A stretch of 15,425 bases of DNA from Lachnospiraceae bacterium (GTDB lineage: Bacteria; Bacillota_A; Clostridia; Lachnospirales; Lachnospiraceae): NCBI GenBank assembly GCA_024684065.1, contig JAIKXO010000300.1, positions 1 through 15,425 of the forward strand, read 5' to 3'. The notes under the pieces were generated by a model. It saw only the letters and a list, made by a program, of their open reading frames with translations, did not search any database and was not told the origin of the DNA. The translations under genes and the position numbers were made by a program. Positions 1 to 7,542 of this stretch are shown one piece after another. Each line of letters opens with the position of its first letter. The stretch's first letter is position 1.

Positions 1-140
1 CGGACATCGGAAGACACCCACTCTTCCGTAATCGTGATCTCATGAAATTCCTCAATAAATCCGTGAAATGTTTCCTGTGTAAAATCAGTAAAGTATCTGT
101 CGTTTCGATACCCTTCAAAGTTACCGTACTTAAAAGATGA
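1..140 (-). pseudogene. C-terminal remnant of a class I SAM-dependent methyltransferase (5'-truncated)
   Basis: The minus strand encodes about 46 residues beginning SSFKYGNFEGYRNDRYFTD and ending EEWVSSDV at the window edge. From memory this matches the C-terminal part of small class I SAM methyltransferases of Clostridia, which carry a 'ASFKYG.FEG.RNGRYFTD' block and later a 'W...DVRPGR' block. These enzymes are usually about 190-210 residues, so the SAM-binding N-terminal two thirds should lie to the right. Instead the reading frame runs into the repeat cluster at 142-276 and meets a stop with no start codon between. No ribosome binding site is seen. I therefore call a 5'-truncated remnant cut at the repeat. 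The part left of position 1 is not visible. The family assignment rests on recalled motifs and the methyl acceptor is unknown. Confidence 0.6.
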
Positions 141-141
141 A

Positions 142-276
142 GAGCGGAACAGGGGACGGTTCCTCGTTTCATGCTCGTTTCATGCTCGTTTCAGGAGCGG
201 AACGCGGAACCGTCCCCTGTTTCCCCCTCGTTTCATGCTCGTTTCATGAGCGGAACGCGGAACCGTCCCCTGTTTC
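142..276. repeat. GGGGACGGTTCC-type palindromic repeat cluster
   Basis: A 29-bp unit (gagcggaacgcggaaccg followed by tcccctgtttc) occurs twice without mismatch at 195-223 and 248-276, 53 bp apart. An inverted copy of its end, AACAGGGGACGGTTCC at 148-163, pairs perfectly over 16 bp with 206-221. Between these ends lie 11-bp tandem units (tcgtttcatgc) at 164-174 and 175-185 plus a variant, and they recur near 228-247. The array could fold into a stem-loop. Similar 'aacaggggacggttc' palindromes are dispersed in many bacterial genomes and are often linked to REP-associated tyrosine transposases; that link is recalled, and no transposase is present here. The right end contains the stop codon of the hydrolase gene, and the left end coincides with the break in the methyltransferase remnant. 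Confidence 0.85.
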
Positions 277-1693
277 AGTTCTGTGCCTGGCGCACCTCCA
301 TTTTCTCCAGATCAAATATATTTTCCACATCACGCATCGGATGAATCCTTGCGCCGTATTCTGAAAATATACTCATTTTATGCATTTGATCCGCCATTGC
401 AGTATGCATGGGAATGATAACCTTTGGGCCGGTTTTCCCGATCAGCTTAAGAATGGTCTCAGGATAGGCATGGCCGCTGACATGCAGCGGCTGCATTCTG
501 TGACTCCCTATAAAATCAACGATAGTCTTATCCTTTCGATCTCCCTTCAAATATCCTGCCCATAAGGAGTACATAATGCAGACTTCGTTTTCGGAAAGCG
601 CAGAGAAATGATCCAGCGCTTTTTCAAACGGGCTCCTGCCTTTTTCGGGATAATGATTTGGCCTGACCAACATGACAAAGCCGTTCTTTAAAGTGTCATA
701 GCCTTTTGTCGCCTGTGCGGACTGAAACCCTAAATACAGTTTTTTCTCATTGTTTTCTTTAATTAACTCTCCGACTTTTTCATCGGAATGTTCCAACAGC
801 AGATGTATAGGCCTGGTTTTTCCATTATTCATTTTCTTAGGCCGGTATTTTTCCGACTTATTTTTCATTTTCTGCATTGCCCTGGAAATAATTCTGGCCT
901 GATACAGATCACAGACAAAAGGAACGTCATCCGGAGTATTGTGGTATATCTCCATGATGCTATCTAAGTTAGTGGAGCTGACCATGACAAAATTATATCT
1001 GTTCGCCCTGAATCTTTTAGCCGCTTCTTTCCCCAGTTCCGCCTCAGTCCTGACAATGTTCTCCGAAATCTCTTTTTCCCGGGAAAGCATTGTTCCCTCC
1101 GTCACAAGGACATCGATGTCTGAAAGGTTATGTCTGTCTGACTCGATAAGGTTCCAGAATTGATCCTCCTCACTTGCTATTCCATGATCCCTGAAATCTC
1201 CTGTATACAAAATTCTTTTCCCTGCCATCTCGATCAGGAACATATATGCATCTAATGCCGAGTGATCGACTGAAAAAGGTGTGATCTTCATGTCCTTACA
1301 TTGTCCGATCACCAGGGGATGCCCCGGTCTGTACGTTCTCATCCCTTTTATTATCTCATTACCCCTGATATCGGAATTCCTGTCTGTATACTCGGTAACT
1401 ATCTGAAGGATCTCCTTTGCCGTTTCTCCGATATACATTTCCTGACCCCGAGGTATGTCCTTGTACAAACCTATGTGATCTCCATGATAGTGGGTAAACA
1501 ATACCGCATCATAATCTGAGGCGCCGCCAAAGACCTCCTCAATGAGTTTTTTATCACTTATCGGACATTCTTCATCCATCCCCGGAAGGTTTGAGCCAAA
1601 ATCGATCAATACCCTTCCATTTCCACTGCAAAGCTCCGTACAGGTACCGCCAATAATATGGGAGCCCCTGTGAAATTTAATATAAGCTGACAT
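275..1693 (-). CDS. MBL-fold metallo-hydrolase of the beta-CASP / RNase J-like group
   Basis: This 472-residue protein is predicted to be a cytoplasmic zinc-dependent hydrolase. Visible motifs are HYHGDH (residues 68-73, the HxHxDH zinc motif), H144 in VDHSA, D166 in YTGDFRDH (the bridging-ligand block), the beta-CASP-like block VTEGTMLSRE near 198, HVSGHA at 404-409 and IIPMHT around 426-431. HVSGHA followed by a late histidine is typical of RNase J and its relatives. The canonical RNase J N-terminus ('LGGvgEigkN') is absent and the protein is shorter than RNase J (about 550 residues), so it is a divergent relative and its RNA or other substrate is not shown. AAAGGAG lies a few bases before the ATG and supports the start. 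It is transcribed alone from the promoter at 1735-1763. Its TGA stop lies inside the end of the repeat cluster. Confidence 0.85.
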   Translation of the reverse strand: MSAYIKFHRGSHIIGGTCTELCSGNGRVLIDFGSNLPGMDEECPISDKKLIEEVFGGASDYDAVLFTHYHGDHIGLYKDIPRGQEMYIGETAKEILQIVTEYTDRNSDIRGNEIIKGMRTYRPGHPLVIGQCKDMKITPFSVDHSALDAYMFLIEMAGKRILYTGDFRDHGIASEEDQFWNLIESDRHNLSDIDVLVTEGTMLSREKEISENIVRTEAELGKEAAKRFRANRYNFVMVSSTNLDSIMEIYHNTPDDVPFVCDLYQARIISRAMQKMKNKSEKYRPKKMNNGKTRPIHLLLEHSDEKVGELIKENNEKKLYLGFQSAQATKGYDTLKNGFVMLVRPNHYPEKGRSPFEKALDHFSALSENEVCIMYSLWAGYLKGDRKDKTIVDFIGSHRMQPLHVSGHAYPETILKLIGKTGPKVIIPMHTAMADQMHKMSIFSEYGARIHPMRDVENIFDLEKMEVRQAQN

Positions 1694-1734
1694 TATTTCT
1701 CCTTTTTATTCCTTACTGTCTGATGATCTTTGTC

Positions 1735-1763
1735 ATTATAATGCTGTCAAAACAGCCTTGGAA
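1735..1763 (-). promoter_or_regulatory. Promoter of the MBL-fold gene with a palindrome in its spacer
   Basis: On the minus strand TTCCAA (1758-1763) and a perfect TATAAT (1735-1740) are 17 bp apart, about 40 bp upstream of the start codon at 1693. The spacer contains the inverted repeat GCTGT-caaa-ACAGC (1743-1756), placed where a repressor could bind. The -35 match is weak (3 of 6), so the call rests mainly on the -10 box and the position. Confidence 0.5.
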
Positions 1764-1840
1764 ACTGAAGTCGTTTCCTGTTATTATACTTTTCCCGCCT
1801 GAAAAATCAATTTAATCCCTTCATTTTCTGTGTGGGGAAT

Positions 1841-1875
1841 ATAAAGAAAAGCCGGTCACATCTCTCCGACCGGCT
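1841..1875 (-). terminator. Rho-independent terminator after the ROK gene
   Basis: On the minus strand AGCCGGTC, a 10-nt loop and GACCGGCT form a perfect 8-bp stem (1850-1875), followed by TTTTCTTTAT. It lies about 50 bp after the ROK stop codon and before the promoter of the downstream hydrolase gene, separating the two units. Confidence 0.85.
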
Positions 1876-1923
1876 CTCTGCCTTAAAATCTTATAAAATT
1901 CATCACCTGATTGTGTCCACGCC

Positions 1924-2901
1924 TCATACTGTTTTTATGAACTGGGAAATATAATAAAGTGCGGCGCCTGCGGCTATGGACTCATATTTATATGAGCAAA
2001 GCTTAATAAAGTCGGCATTAGAATCAAAGGTACTGATCTTCAATGCCCTCTTTTTGATCTCACTTAAATACGGCTCCAGGTAAGCGCCGACATATCCGCC
2101 CAGTATGATATCGCAATCCATCAGAGCACGGACATAATTCACTGTCGAAGCCATATAGTCCAGATATCTGTCCCAATTATCAAGCACCTTCTCATCGTTG
2201 GTGGTCTTAAGATTTTCAAAATAACCCGCCAGATCATCCTGCGACAGATTTGTCGCAGCCAGATAAGGGTCAACGCAGCCGCACTGGCCGCAGTAGCACA
2301 TCCTTCCGTGCGGCACCAGGGTCATATGTCCGACCTCCGCGGCCTTGAAATTATTGCCGGAATAGACCTGCCCGTTGATTATCATGGCCCCGCCGACATT
2401 ATTGCTAAGAAGAATATAAAAGGCATTCAATATTTCCTTATTTACCCATTTTTCGGCAAAACAGGAGGCTTTGGCATCATTAAACATGGCAATATCAAAG
2501 TCTATGTGTTTGCTGAACATTTCATAGGTATTCTCCTCAAAGCCCATGATGCGGCTGTAGAAAACGGTCCGGTTATCCGACCGGACCAGAGCGGGAATGC
2601 CTATCCCCAGCCCCAATATCCTTTTTTCATCCAGCCCGTTATCGGCAATAAATTTATTCAGGAGCTCCGAAACCTTTGCAAAATAGGATTCGGTGTATTC
2701 GAACACCAGCCAGTTCCGTTTAAAGGAAACTACCTTCCCATAAAGATCCACTACGACACAGGAAACATGATGCTTTGTGATGTCAAGCCCCAGCGCGACC
2801 TTCGCATCCGGGCAAAGGCTATAGGTGATAGCCCTTCTCCCTCCTGTCTGCCCGCGAAAACCGCTGGCTTTTATCAAGCCCCGTTCCGACAGATAATCAA
2901 T
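1924..2901 (-). pseudogene. ROK-family regulator/sugar kinase, 5'-truncated (DNA-binding domain lost)
   Basis: The minus frame encodes a ROK protein. It begins with the end of a winged helix-turn-helix, IDYLSERGLIKASG then TGGRRA, followed by the actin-like ATPase fold with CPDAKVALGLDITKHHV (phosphate-1 region), a glycine-rich NNVGGAMI segment, and the zinc-binding block EVGHMTLVPHGRMC with CGQCGC. The usual wing-to-ROK spacing is intact, but the 40-60 residues that should form the recognition helices are missing: upstream the frame runs antisense into a permease gene and reaches a TAA near 2950. The only nearby start is a TTG at 2875-2877 without a ribosome binding site, which would lie inside the former wing. 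NagC/XylR-type repressors have about 380-400 residues; about 325 remain. I infer a non-functional regulator. A rescued ROK kinase without DNA binding cannot be excluded. Confidence 0.75.
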
Positions 2902-2912
2902 GTTTTCCTGGC
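2885..2912. other. Junction joining two 5'-truncated divergent genes
   Basis: To the left, minus-strand codons match the end of a ROK winged helix up to about IDYLSE (2899). To the right, plus-strand codons match the middle of a MalG-type permease from about FLAFQILS (2905). Both genes point away from this spot and both lack their 5' parts. This is what a deletion inside a divergent regulator-transporter locus would leave. The exact breakpoint cannot be fixed to the base. Confidence 0.6.
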
Positions 2913-3420
2913 ATTCCAGATCCTTTCCTATAAATTCGCCCCTGAGATCTTAGTCGTTCTGCCGCTGTTCATGCTCTACCAGAAGATGGGGCTTTATGAC
3001 AGCTATCTCGGACTTATCTGGGTTTACCAGCTTATATCACTCCCTCTTCTTATATGGGTTGTAAGAGGCTATTTTGAGGACATCTCGGTGGAGATAGAAT
3101 ATGCGGCACAGGTTGACGGCTACAGCTGGTACCAGATCTTTTTCAAGATGCTGGTGCCCCTTATAAAACCGGGTCTTGTGTCTTCGGCTCTCCTGGCCTT
3201 CATTTTTGCCTGGAACTGCTTTACTTTCCCGCTGATTCTGTCAAGCAACAAGGTTTATCCCGTTACGGTAGCTATAATGAAATACTTAGGCACAGACAGT
3301 GCGCACTATGGACAGCTTGCGGTCGCTTCTTCGGTATCTGCATTACCCGCCGTTATATTCGCACTTTGCATCCAGAAGCATCTCGTCCGCGGACTGAGCT
3401 TCGGTGCCGTGAAAGGATAG
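2902..3420 (+). pseudogene. ABC sugar permease of the MalG/CUT1 type, 5'-truncated
   Basis: The frame encodes about 172 residues corresponding to the C-terminal part of a MetI-like inner-membrane permease, normally about 270-300 residues. Visible parts are FQILSYKFAPEILVVLPLF (a transmembrane segment), GLYDSYLGLIW, the EAA loop that docks on the ATPase (EYAAQVDGYSWYQIFFKMLV then PLIKPG), and AWNCFTFPLIL. It ends in a conserved-looking ...GLSFGAVKG tail. The first transmembrane helices and a start are missing, because upstream the frame continues antisense through the ROK gene. The stop is followed after 9 bp by the first ATPase gene, so this was the last permease of a sugar-uptake operon. The remaining protein has perhaps four membrane segments and is unlikely to make a channel. 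Confidence 0.75.
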
Positions 3421-3429
3421 GTAGGACTT

Positions 3430-4593
3430 ATGGCAAGAATACAGCTTCAGAATATTAAGAAAACATTTGGAAAAGTAAAGGCCCTTGACGGGATCTCGAT
3501 AGACGTTAAGGATAAGGAATTCTTCGTCCTCTTCGGACCCGCAGGCGCAGGAAAGACCACGATCCTTAACTGCATAGCCGGTATAGCCATGCCGGAGGAA
3601 GGGGTCGTTAAGTTCGACGATGAGGTTATGAACCTTGTTGATCCCGCGCACCGCAATGTGGCGATGGTATTCGAGAACTACGCTCTTTATCCGCAGATGA
3701 CTGTATATGACAATATGGCTTCCGCTCTTCGGAGCAAGCTCTATAAGGCGGATGAGTCAGTGATAAAGGAAAGGATACAATGGGCCGCAAAGATCATGAA
3801 GATGGAAAACCTTCTTGAGCGTCTGCCAAGCCAGCTCTCAAACGGCCAGAAGCAGAGGGTTGCCATGGGGCGCGCCCTGGTGCGCTCTCCAAACGTTTTC
3901 CTCATGGACGAGCCTTTAGCCCATCTGGATGCCAAGCTTCGCAACTCTATGCGTACCGAGCTCAAGGAAATGCAGGCAAATCTCGGCTCCACCTGTATCT
4001 ATGTAACGCACGATTTCATGGAGGCAATGGCTCTCGGCGACCGTATAGCGATCATAAACAAGGGAAAGATCGTGCAGATCGGCACGGGCGACGAGATCTA
4101 CTATCTGCCCTGCAATGAGTTTACCGCTCAGCTCATGGGGGATCCTGAGATCAATATTATCGAGGCCGAAATAGGCGGCAATGAACATGCTTATAACGTA
4201 AGTATCACCGTGAATGGCGAAAATGTCACTATTGCCCTGCCCGAAGATTCCCATGTATATGAAAAAATCATGGAGCTTGGCCTTAAGCGGGCCGACATCG
4301 GGATCCGCCCCCAGAACGTAAAATATTCCTTTACTCCCAAAGAAGGATATTTTAAGACTACGGTATATTCTTATGAAAGCATAGGCAATAAATCGGTCAT
4401 AGTCGCGGAATGCGGTGACTACCAGATCCGCATGATCGCGCCGAACGGCCTTAATGTAGCCATCGACAGCGACGTATATATCTGCTTTGAAATGGATCAT
4501 GCACTCTTCTTTGACACTGAGACCAGGGAATATATAGTCCGGTACGATGAGGTAAATCTCGCCGCGCTCGCCGCAGCACAGGAGGAGAAATAA
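3430..4593 (+). CDS. Carbohydrate ABC transporter ATPase (MalK/UgpC type), first of a pair
   Basis: This 387-residue cytoplasmic ATPase should energise a sugar or polyol importer. Motifs: Walker A GPAGAGKTT (36-44), signature LSNGQ (136-140, with N in place of the usual G), Walker B VFLMDE (156-161), D-loop HLD and switch histidine H194 in VTHD. The Q-loop position holds glutamate (FENYALYPQ, E82). After about residue 235 comes an OB-fold (TOBE-like) regulatory domain, as expected for MalK-type proteins. It lies 9 bp after the permease fragment and its stop overlaps the next ATPase start by one base (TAATG), suggesting translational coupling and a heterodimer. Only a weak AGG precedes its ATG. 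The substrate cannot be told from sequence, and its own permease is broken here. Confidence 0.9.
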   Translation: MARIQLQNIKKTFGKVKALDGISIDVKDKEFFVLFGPAGAGKTTILNCIAGIAMPEEGVVKFDDEVMNLVDPAHRNVAMVFENYALYPQMTVYDNMASALRSKLYKADESVIKERIQWAAKIMKMENLLERLPSQLSNGQKQRVAMGRALVRSPNVFLMDEPLAHLDAKLRNSMRTELKEMQANLGSTCIYVTHDFMEAMALGDRIAIINKGKIVQIGTGDEIYYLPCNEFTAQLMGDPEINIIEAEIGGNEHAYNVSITVNGENVTIALPEDSHVYEKIMELGLKRADIGIRPQNVKYSFTPKEGYFKTTVYSYESIGNKSVIVAECGDYQIRMIAPNGLNVAIDSDVYICFEMDHALFFDTETREYIVRYDEVNLAALAAAQEEK

Positions 4594-5714
4594 TGGCTGG
4601 CTTAACACTTGAGCACCTTTATAAGAGATATGATAATTCAGGCAAAAAGAAAAAAATAAAGAATGATTTTGCCGTAAAGGATCTGAATCTCGTATGCGAA
4701 CAGGGGGAGTTCATCGCCCTGCTCGGGCCTTCGGGATGCGGAAAGACTACGACACTGCGCATGATAGCAGGCCTTGAGGAGATCACTGAGGGAAAGATCT
4801 ATATAGGCACAAGGCTGGTCAACGACCTTCATCCCAAGGACAGGAATATCGGGCTTGCCTTCGAAGATTACGCTATGTACCCTCCTCTCAATGTTTATGG
4901 GAACGTCGCCTTTAATCTGAGGGCAAAGGGTGTCGATAAGGCAGAGATCGACAGGAAGGTCCGCGAGATCGCTCCTCTTATGCAGATAGATGATCTTCTT
5001 GACAAAATGCCGGTCAAGCTTTCAGGCGGCCAGAAGCAGCGTGTCAATATCGCCAGGGCAATCATAAGAGAGCCGGAGCTTCTCCTCATGGATGAGCCCC
5101 TCTCCCATCTCGACGGGAAGGCGCGGCAGGCAATGCGTACAGAGATCAAGCGTCTTATCAACAAGATAAAATGTACTACCGTTTATGTTACGCATGACCA
5201 GCTCGAGGCAATGTCTCTTGCGGACAAGATCGCGATCATAAATTTCGGCGTCCTCCAGCAGTACGGCACCCCTACGGAGGTCTATGACGATCCCGCAAAC
5301 GAGTTCGTAGCTTCCTTTATCGGCGAGCCCCCGATGAACATTTTAGAGACAACGATAATAAACAAGGATGGGGTCTTCTTCTTTACCTTCAGGGATTCCG
5401 ATGTGCAGATAGCTGTTCCAAAGAGATATTACGGGGTTGTGAGCGACGGTTTCCGCTGCAAGATGGGCGTTCGTCCGATGGATGTGCTGATAGGCGGCGA
5501 GGATTCCCAGGGCACGCCCGAAAAGATCGCAACCTTCGAGAATCTCGGAGACGAGAGAAGGATCGGCGTTCATGTCGGCGATATACTTATGATGCTGATC
5601 ACAGAGGATGAAAAGCGTTATAAGAGGGGCGATGTGATCAAGTTGGAAGTTCGCGGTGAAAAGACGCATCTTTTCGATATAGATACCGGCGACCGTATCC
5701 GCGAAGAGGCTTAG
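4593..5714 (+). CDS. Carbohydrate ABC transporter ATPase (MalK/UgpC type), second of a pair
   Basis: This 373-residue protein is a paralogue of the preceding ATPase. Motifs: Walker A GPSGCGKTT (45-53), signature LSGGQ (143-147), Walker B LLLMDE (163-168), HLD, and H201 in VTHD, with a C-terminal OB-like domain after about residue 240. As in its partner, the Q-loop glutamine is replaced by glutamate (FEDYAMYPP, E91). A short lysine-rich insertion (GKKKKIKND, about 17-25) follows the first strand. A strong GGAGG lies just upstream of its ATG inside the end of the first gene. Two adjacent non-identical ATPases suggest a heterodimeric motor. With no intact permease or binding protein in the window, they may be relics or may serve transporters encoded elsewhere, as known for multitasking MsmK-type ATPases. 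Confidence 0.9.
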   Translation: MAGLTLEHLYKRYDNSGKKKKIKNDFAVKDLNLVCEQGEFIALLGPSGCGKTTTLRMIAGLEEITEGKIYIGTRLVNDLHPKDRNIGLAFEDYAMYPPLNVYGNVAFNLRAKGVDKAEIDRKVREIAPLMQIDDLLDKMPVKLSGGQKQRVNIARAIIREPELLLMDEPLSHLDGKARQAMRTEIKRLINKIKCTTVYVTHDQLEAMSLADKIAIINFGVLQQYGTPTEVYDDPANEFVASFIGEPPMNILETTIINKDGVFFFTFRDSDVQIAVPKRYYGVVSDGFRCKMGVRPMDVLIGGEDSQGTPEKIATFENLGDERRIGVHVGDILMMLITEDEKRYKRGDVIKLEVRGEKTHLFDIDTGDRIREEA

Positions 5715-5767
5715 AAAACGATCTGGCCTGTCAGGCAGGCTTCATCACAGCAGGAAGGAGAATTAAT

Positions 5768-5881
5768 ATGACTATCTTGTTAAGCGCGGTTTCAATAGCA
5801 CTGCTTCTGCTCCTTTTATGGCAGATCTGGGGCTCCATATGGAATATCATCTCCATAGTATACAGCCTGTTCAAGGACTGA
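5768..5881 (+). CDS. 37-residue single-pass membrane peptide
   Basis: An ATG preceded by AAGGAG at good spacing opens a 37-codon frame: MTILLSAVSIALLLLLLWQI, then a short amphipathic part rich in W and I ending SLFKD. Residues about 3-20 form one very hydrophobic helix. The gene sits 53 bp after the second ATPase in the same direction and about 40 bp before a strong terminator, so it is probably the last gene of that transcription unit. I know no family for it. It could be an accessory peptide of a membrane complex or a toxin-like hydrophobic peptide; no antitoxin RNA is evident. Confidence 0.6.
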   Translation: MTILLSAVSIALLLLLLWQIWGSIWNIISIVYSLFKD

Positions 5882-5920
5882 AATTCATTGCTTAGCTTAA
5901 TATTGTTCTTAAACAGCTAT

Positions 5921-5950
5921 AAAAGCCGGGGATCCCAACCCCCGGCTTTT
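5921..5950 (+). terminator. Rho-independent terminator of the ABC/small-peptide unit
   Basis: AAAAGCCGGGG (5921-5931), an 8-nt loop and CCCCGGCTTTT (5940-5950) make a perfect 11-bp arm pair with a T run at its end. The A run on the left means it could also stop minus-strand transcription. Confidence 0.9.
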
Positions 5951-6031
5951 CTGATCTTCCTCCGGGGCTTTCTTCCCTTCCTGTCTCATCTGTCACACAA
6001 ACAGGGATCTGCCTTTATCCTGACTCAGGCG

Positions 6032-6059
6032 TTGCATCCTCTTAATAAACAAGTATAAT
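6032..6059 (+). promoter_or_regulatory. Candidate promoter for the lipoprotein gene
   Basis: TTGCAT (6032-6037) and a perfect TATAAT (6054-6059) are 16 bp apart. This leaves a leader of about 130 nt before the start at 6199. The interval 5882-6198 otherwise holds only the terminator at 5921-5950 and the short direct repeat at 6158-6188; I see no gene in it. Confidence 0.5.
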
Positions 6060-6157
6060 ATAATAAGGAAATATCACCCGGGACGAGGGGCGCGAAATAT
6101 AGTCTGAAGCCTGAATTGAAAAAGCTGTTCCGGGCTGCCTTCAAAACAGTTCTTTAA

Positions 6158-6188
6158 CAGATAGTGATGAGTATAAAACCAGATAGTG
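6158..6188 (+). repeat. Two direct CAGATAGTG copies before the lipoprotein start
   Basis: CAGATAGTG occurs at 6158-6166 and 6180-6188, 22 bp (about two helix turns) apart, with TATAAA (6172-6177) between them. The second copy overlaps the ribosome binding site. It may be an operator or chance. Confidence 0.3.
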
Positions 6189-6198
6189 GAGGTGTCGG

Positions 6199-7542
6199 AT
6201 GAAAAAGATACTTACATATTTTACGTTGTTATTTTCCGTATGCGTCCTTTCCGGCTTTTCGAGCTGTAAGGGTCCCCAGTTTGAGGAGGCCGAGCTTACC
6301 GGCATGGAGGAAAGGGGAAAGATGCTTATGCAGGAATGGCTCGACGAGCATATTCCCGGAGCGGAGGTCCGCACGGCCTCTGCTTATATAAATATGATCC
6401 CAAGCGGACCGGAATATCTGACGGACAGTGTGTACGGTACCTTCTCATGTGACGGGGAGGAGCAGGATTACGAGGTGGAGGTCGAAGAAGAGGCCGTATA
6501 TTTACCGGGTGATAAGAGATTCTTTTATGAAAGGGTTAAGCCCTATGCCCTTGAATCCCTTGGTCTTTCCGATCAGAAAGAGGGGTACGGCTTTGAGCGA
6601 GGCAGCACCGGCATGTTATGTGTCGGGTCTGAGCAGTATACTCCCGGTATGCCATATTATGGCTCCGATGATACAGGCCTTATTCCGGGCGAGCTTGCGC
6701 TTAAGCTCAGAGAGGCGGATCCGGATTCTGCGGCCGCCTTTAAGGCTCATGCGGGGATGGATGGGGATCAGGAAACAAAGAGCGCCAAGGTGTTGCCTGA
6801 AGAAGATCAGGAGGATACGGCTCAGATTTCCTGGAATGATGAAGCCTGCGCCATTATGGACGATTTCATAAGGAACCCGGAGAGCAGGCCCATCATAAAC
6901 ATAAGCGGCTTTATAGATGTTCCGGCAGAGATCGAGCTTAAGGATTACGACATGGCCTTCTTTGACTCTCTTAAGGAGACGGCAGGGCTTTACTGCAGTT
7001 TTGTCGAGCTTTATCAGGACTTTATGAGGGATGCTTCGGATCCTGTTTCGCCGGAGAGCATGGGCATCATAAGCGCCGAGGTAACCTGCTCGGGCTGGGA
7101 TACCTCTTACGAGCGGTTTGTAAGGCAGCCCTTCGAGGATTTTTATATCGAGTATCAGGAGGAATATTACAGCGAGGTCAGCAGGGACGGAAAAGTAACC
7201 CTTGAGGAACAGCATACGAATGATGCCGAATATCTCCGGATGGACAGGACGAAGGAGGGCTACGGCTTCAGCTTCACGAATGACGACTGGTTCCTGTTCT
7301 ACATTATTACGGACGGAAGTTCGGAGCTTTTCGGTCATGAATACATAAACCGCTACGACCAGGCAGCAAATCTGGGACCCGGAGACCGTTACGGAGGCGA
7401 CCGGTATATAGACCGTGATCTCGAGTGGAGTCAGAGGGATGACGGTTTATGGACACTTACGAATCCGGACGGGGTTTACTCCTGGTTCAGCAATGCCGAC
7501 GAGCTTATTATAAAGGATGATCCTCCGGTAAGCATTTCATAG
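6199..7542 (+). CDS. Predicted acidic lipoprotein of unknown function
   Basis: This 447-residue protein begins MKKILTYFTLLFSVCVLSGF followed by SSC: a basic start, a hydrophobic core and a cysteine at residue 23 in a lipobox-like FSSC, though the -3 position is unusual. I infer export and lipid anchoring outside the membrane. The mature part is very acidic and rich in Y, G and W, with an EGYGF motif twice (about residues 129 and 353) suggesting a weak internal duplication. Around 190-215 is a polar linker rich in D, E and Q. No family is recognised. GGAGGTG lies 6 bp before the ATG. Its last 67 bp overlap the 3' end of the convergent MutS-like gene, so its C-terminal residues may come from a fused junction. 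Confidence 0.75.
   Translation: MKKILTYFTLLFSVCVLSGFSSCKGPQFEEAELTGMEERGKMLMQEWLDEHIPGAEVRTASAYINMIPSGPEYLTDSVYGTFSCDGEEQDYEVEVEEEAVYLPGDKRFFYERVKPYALESLGLSDQKEGYGFERGSTGMLCVGSEQYTPGMPYYGSDDTGLIPGELALKLREADPDSAAAFKAHAGMDGDQETKSAKVLPEEDQEDTAQISWNDEACAIMDDFIRNPESRPIINISGFIDVPAEIELKDYDMAFFDSLKETAGLYCSFVELYQDFMRDASDPVSPESMGIISAEVTCSGWDTSYERFVRQPFEDFYIEYQEEYYSEVSRDGKVTLEEQHTNDAEYLRMDRTKEGYGFSFTNDDWFLFYIITDGSSELFGHEYINRYDQAANLGPGDRYGGDRYIDRDLEWSQRDDGLWTLTNPDGVYSWFSNADELIIKDDPPVSIS

Noticed and set aside
275..1693. Calling the MBL-fold protein RNase J itself
   Set aside because: The beta-CASP motifs match, but the N-terminal signature and full length of RNase J are lacking.
2308..3420. A 370-codon plus-strand frame starting inside the ROK gene and running into the permease
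   Set aside because: Its first ~200 codons are antisense to well-recognised ROK sequence and have no family features. Only the part from about 2902 is permease; the long frame is a by-product of the join.
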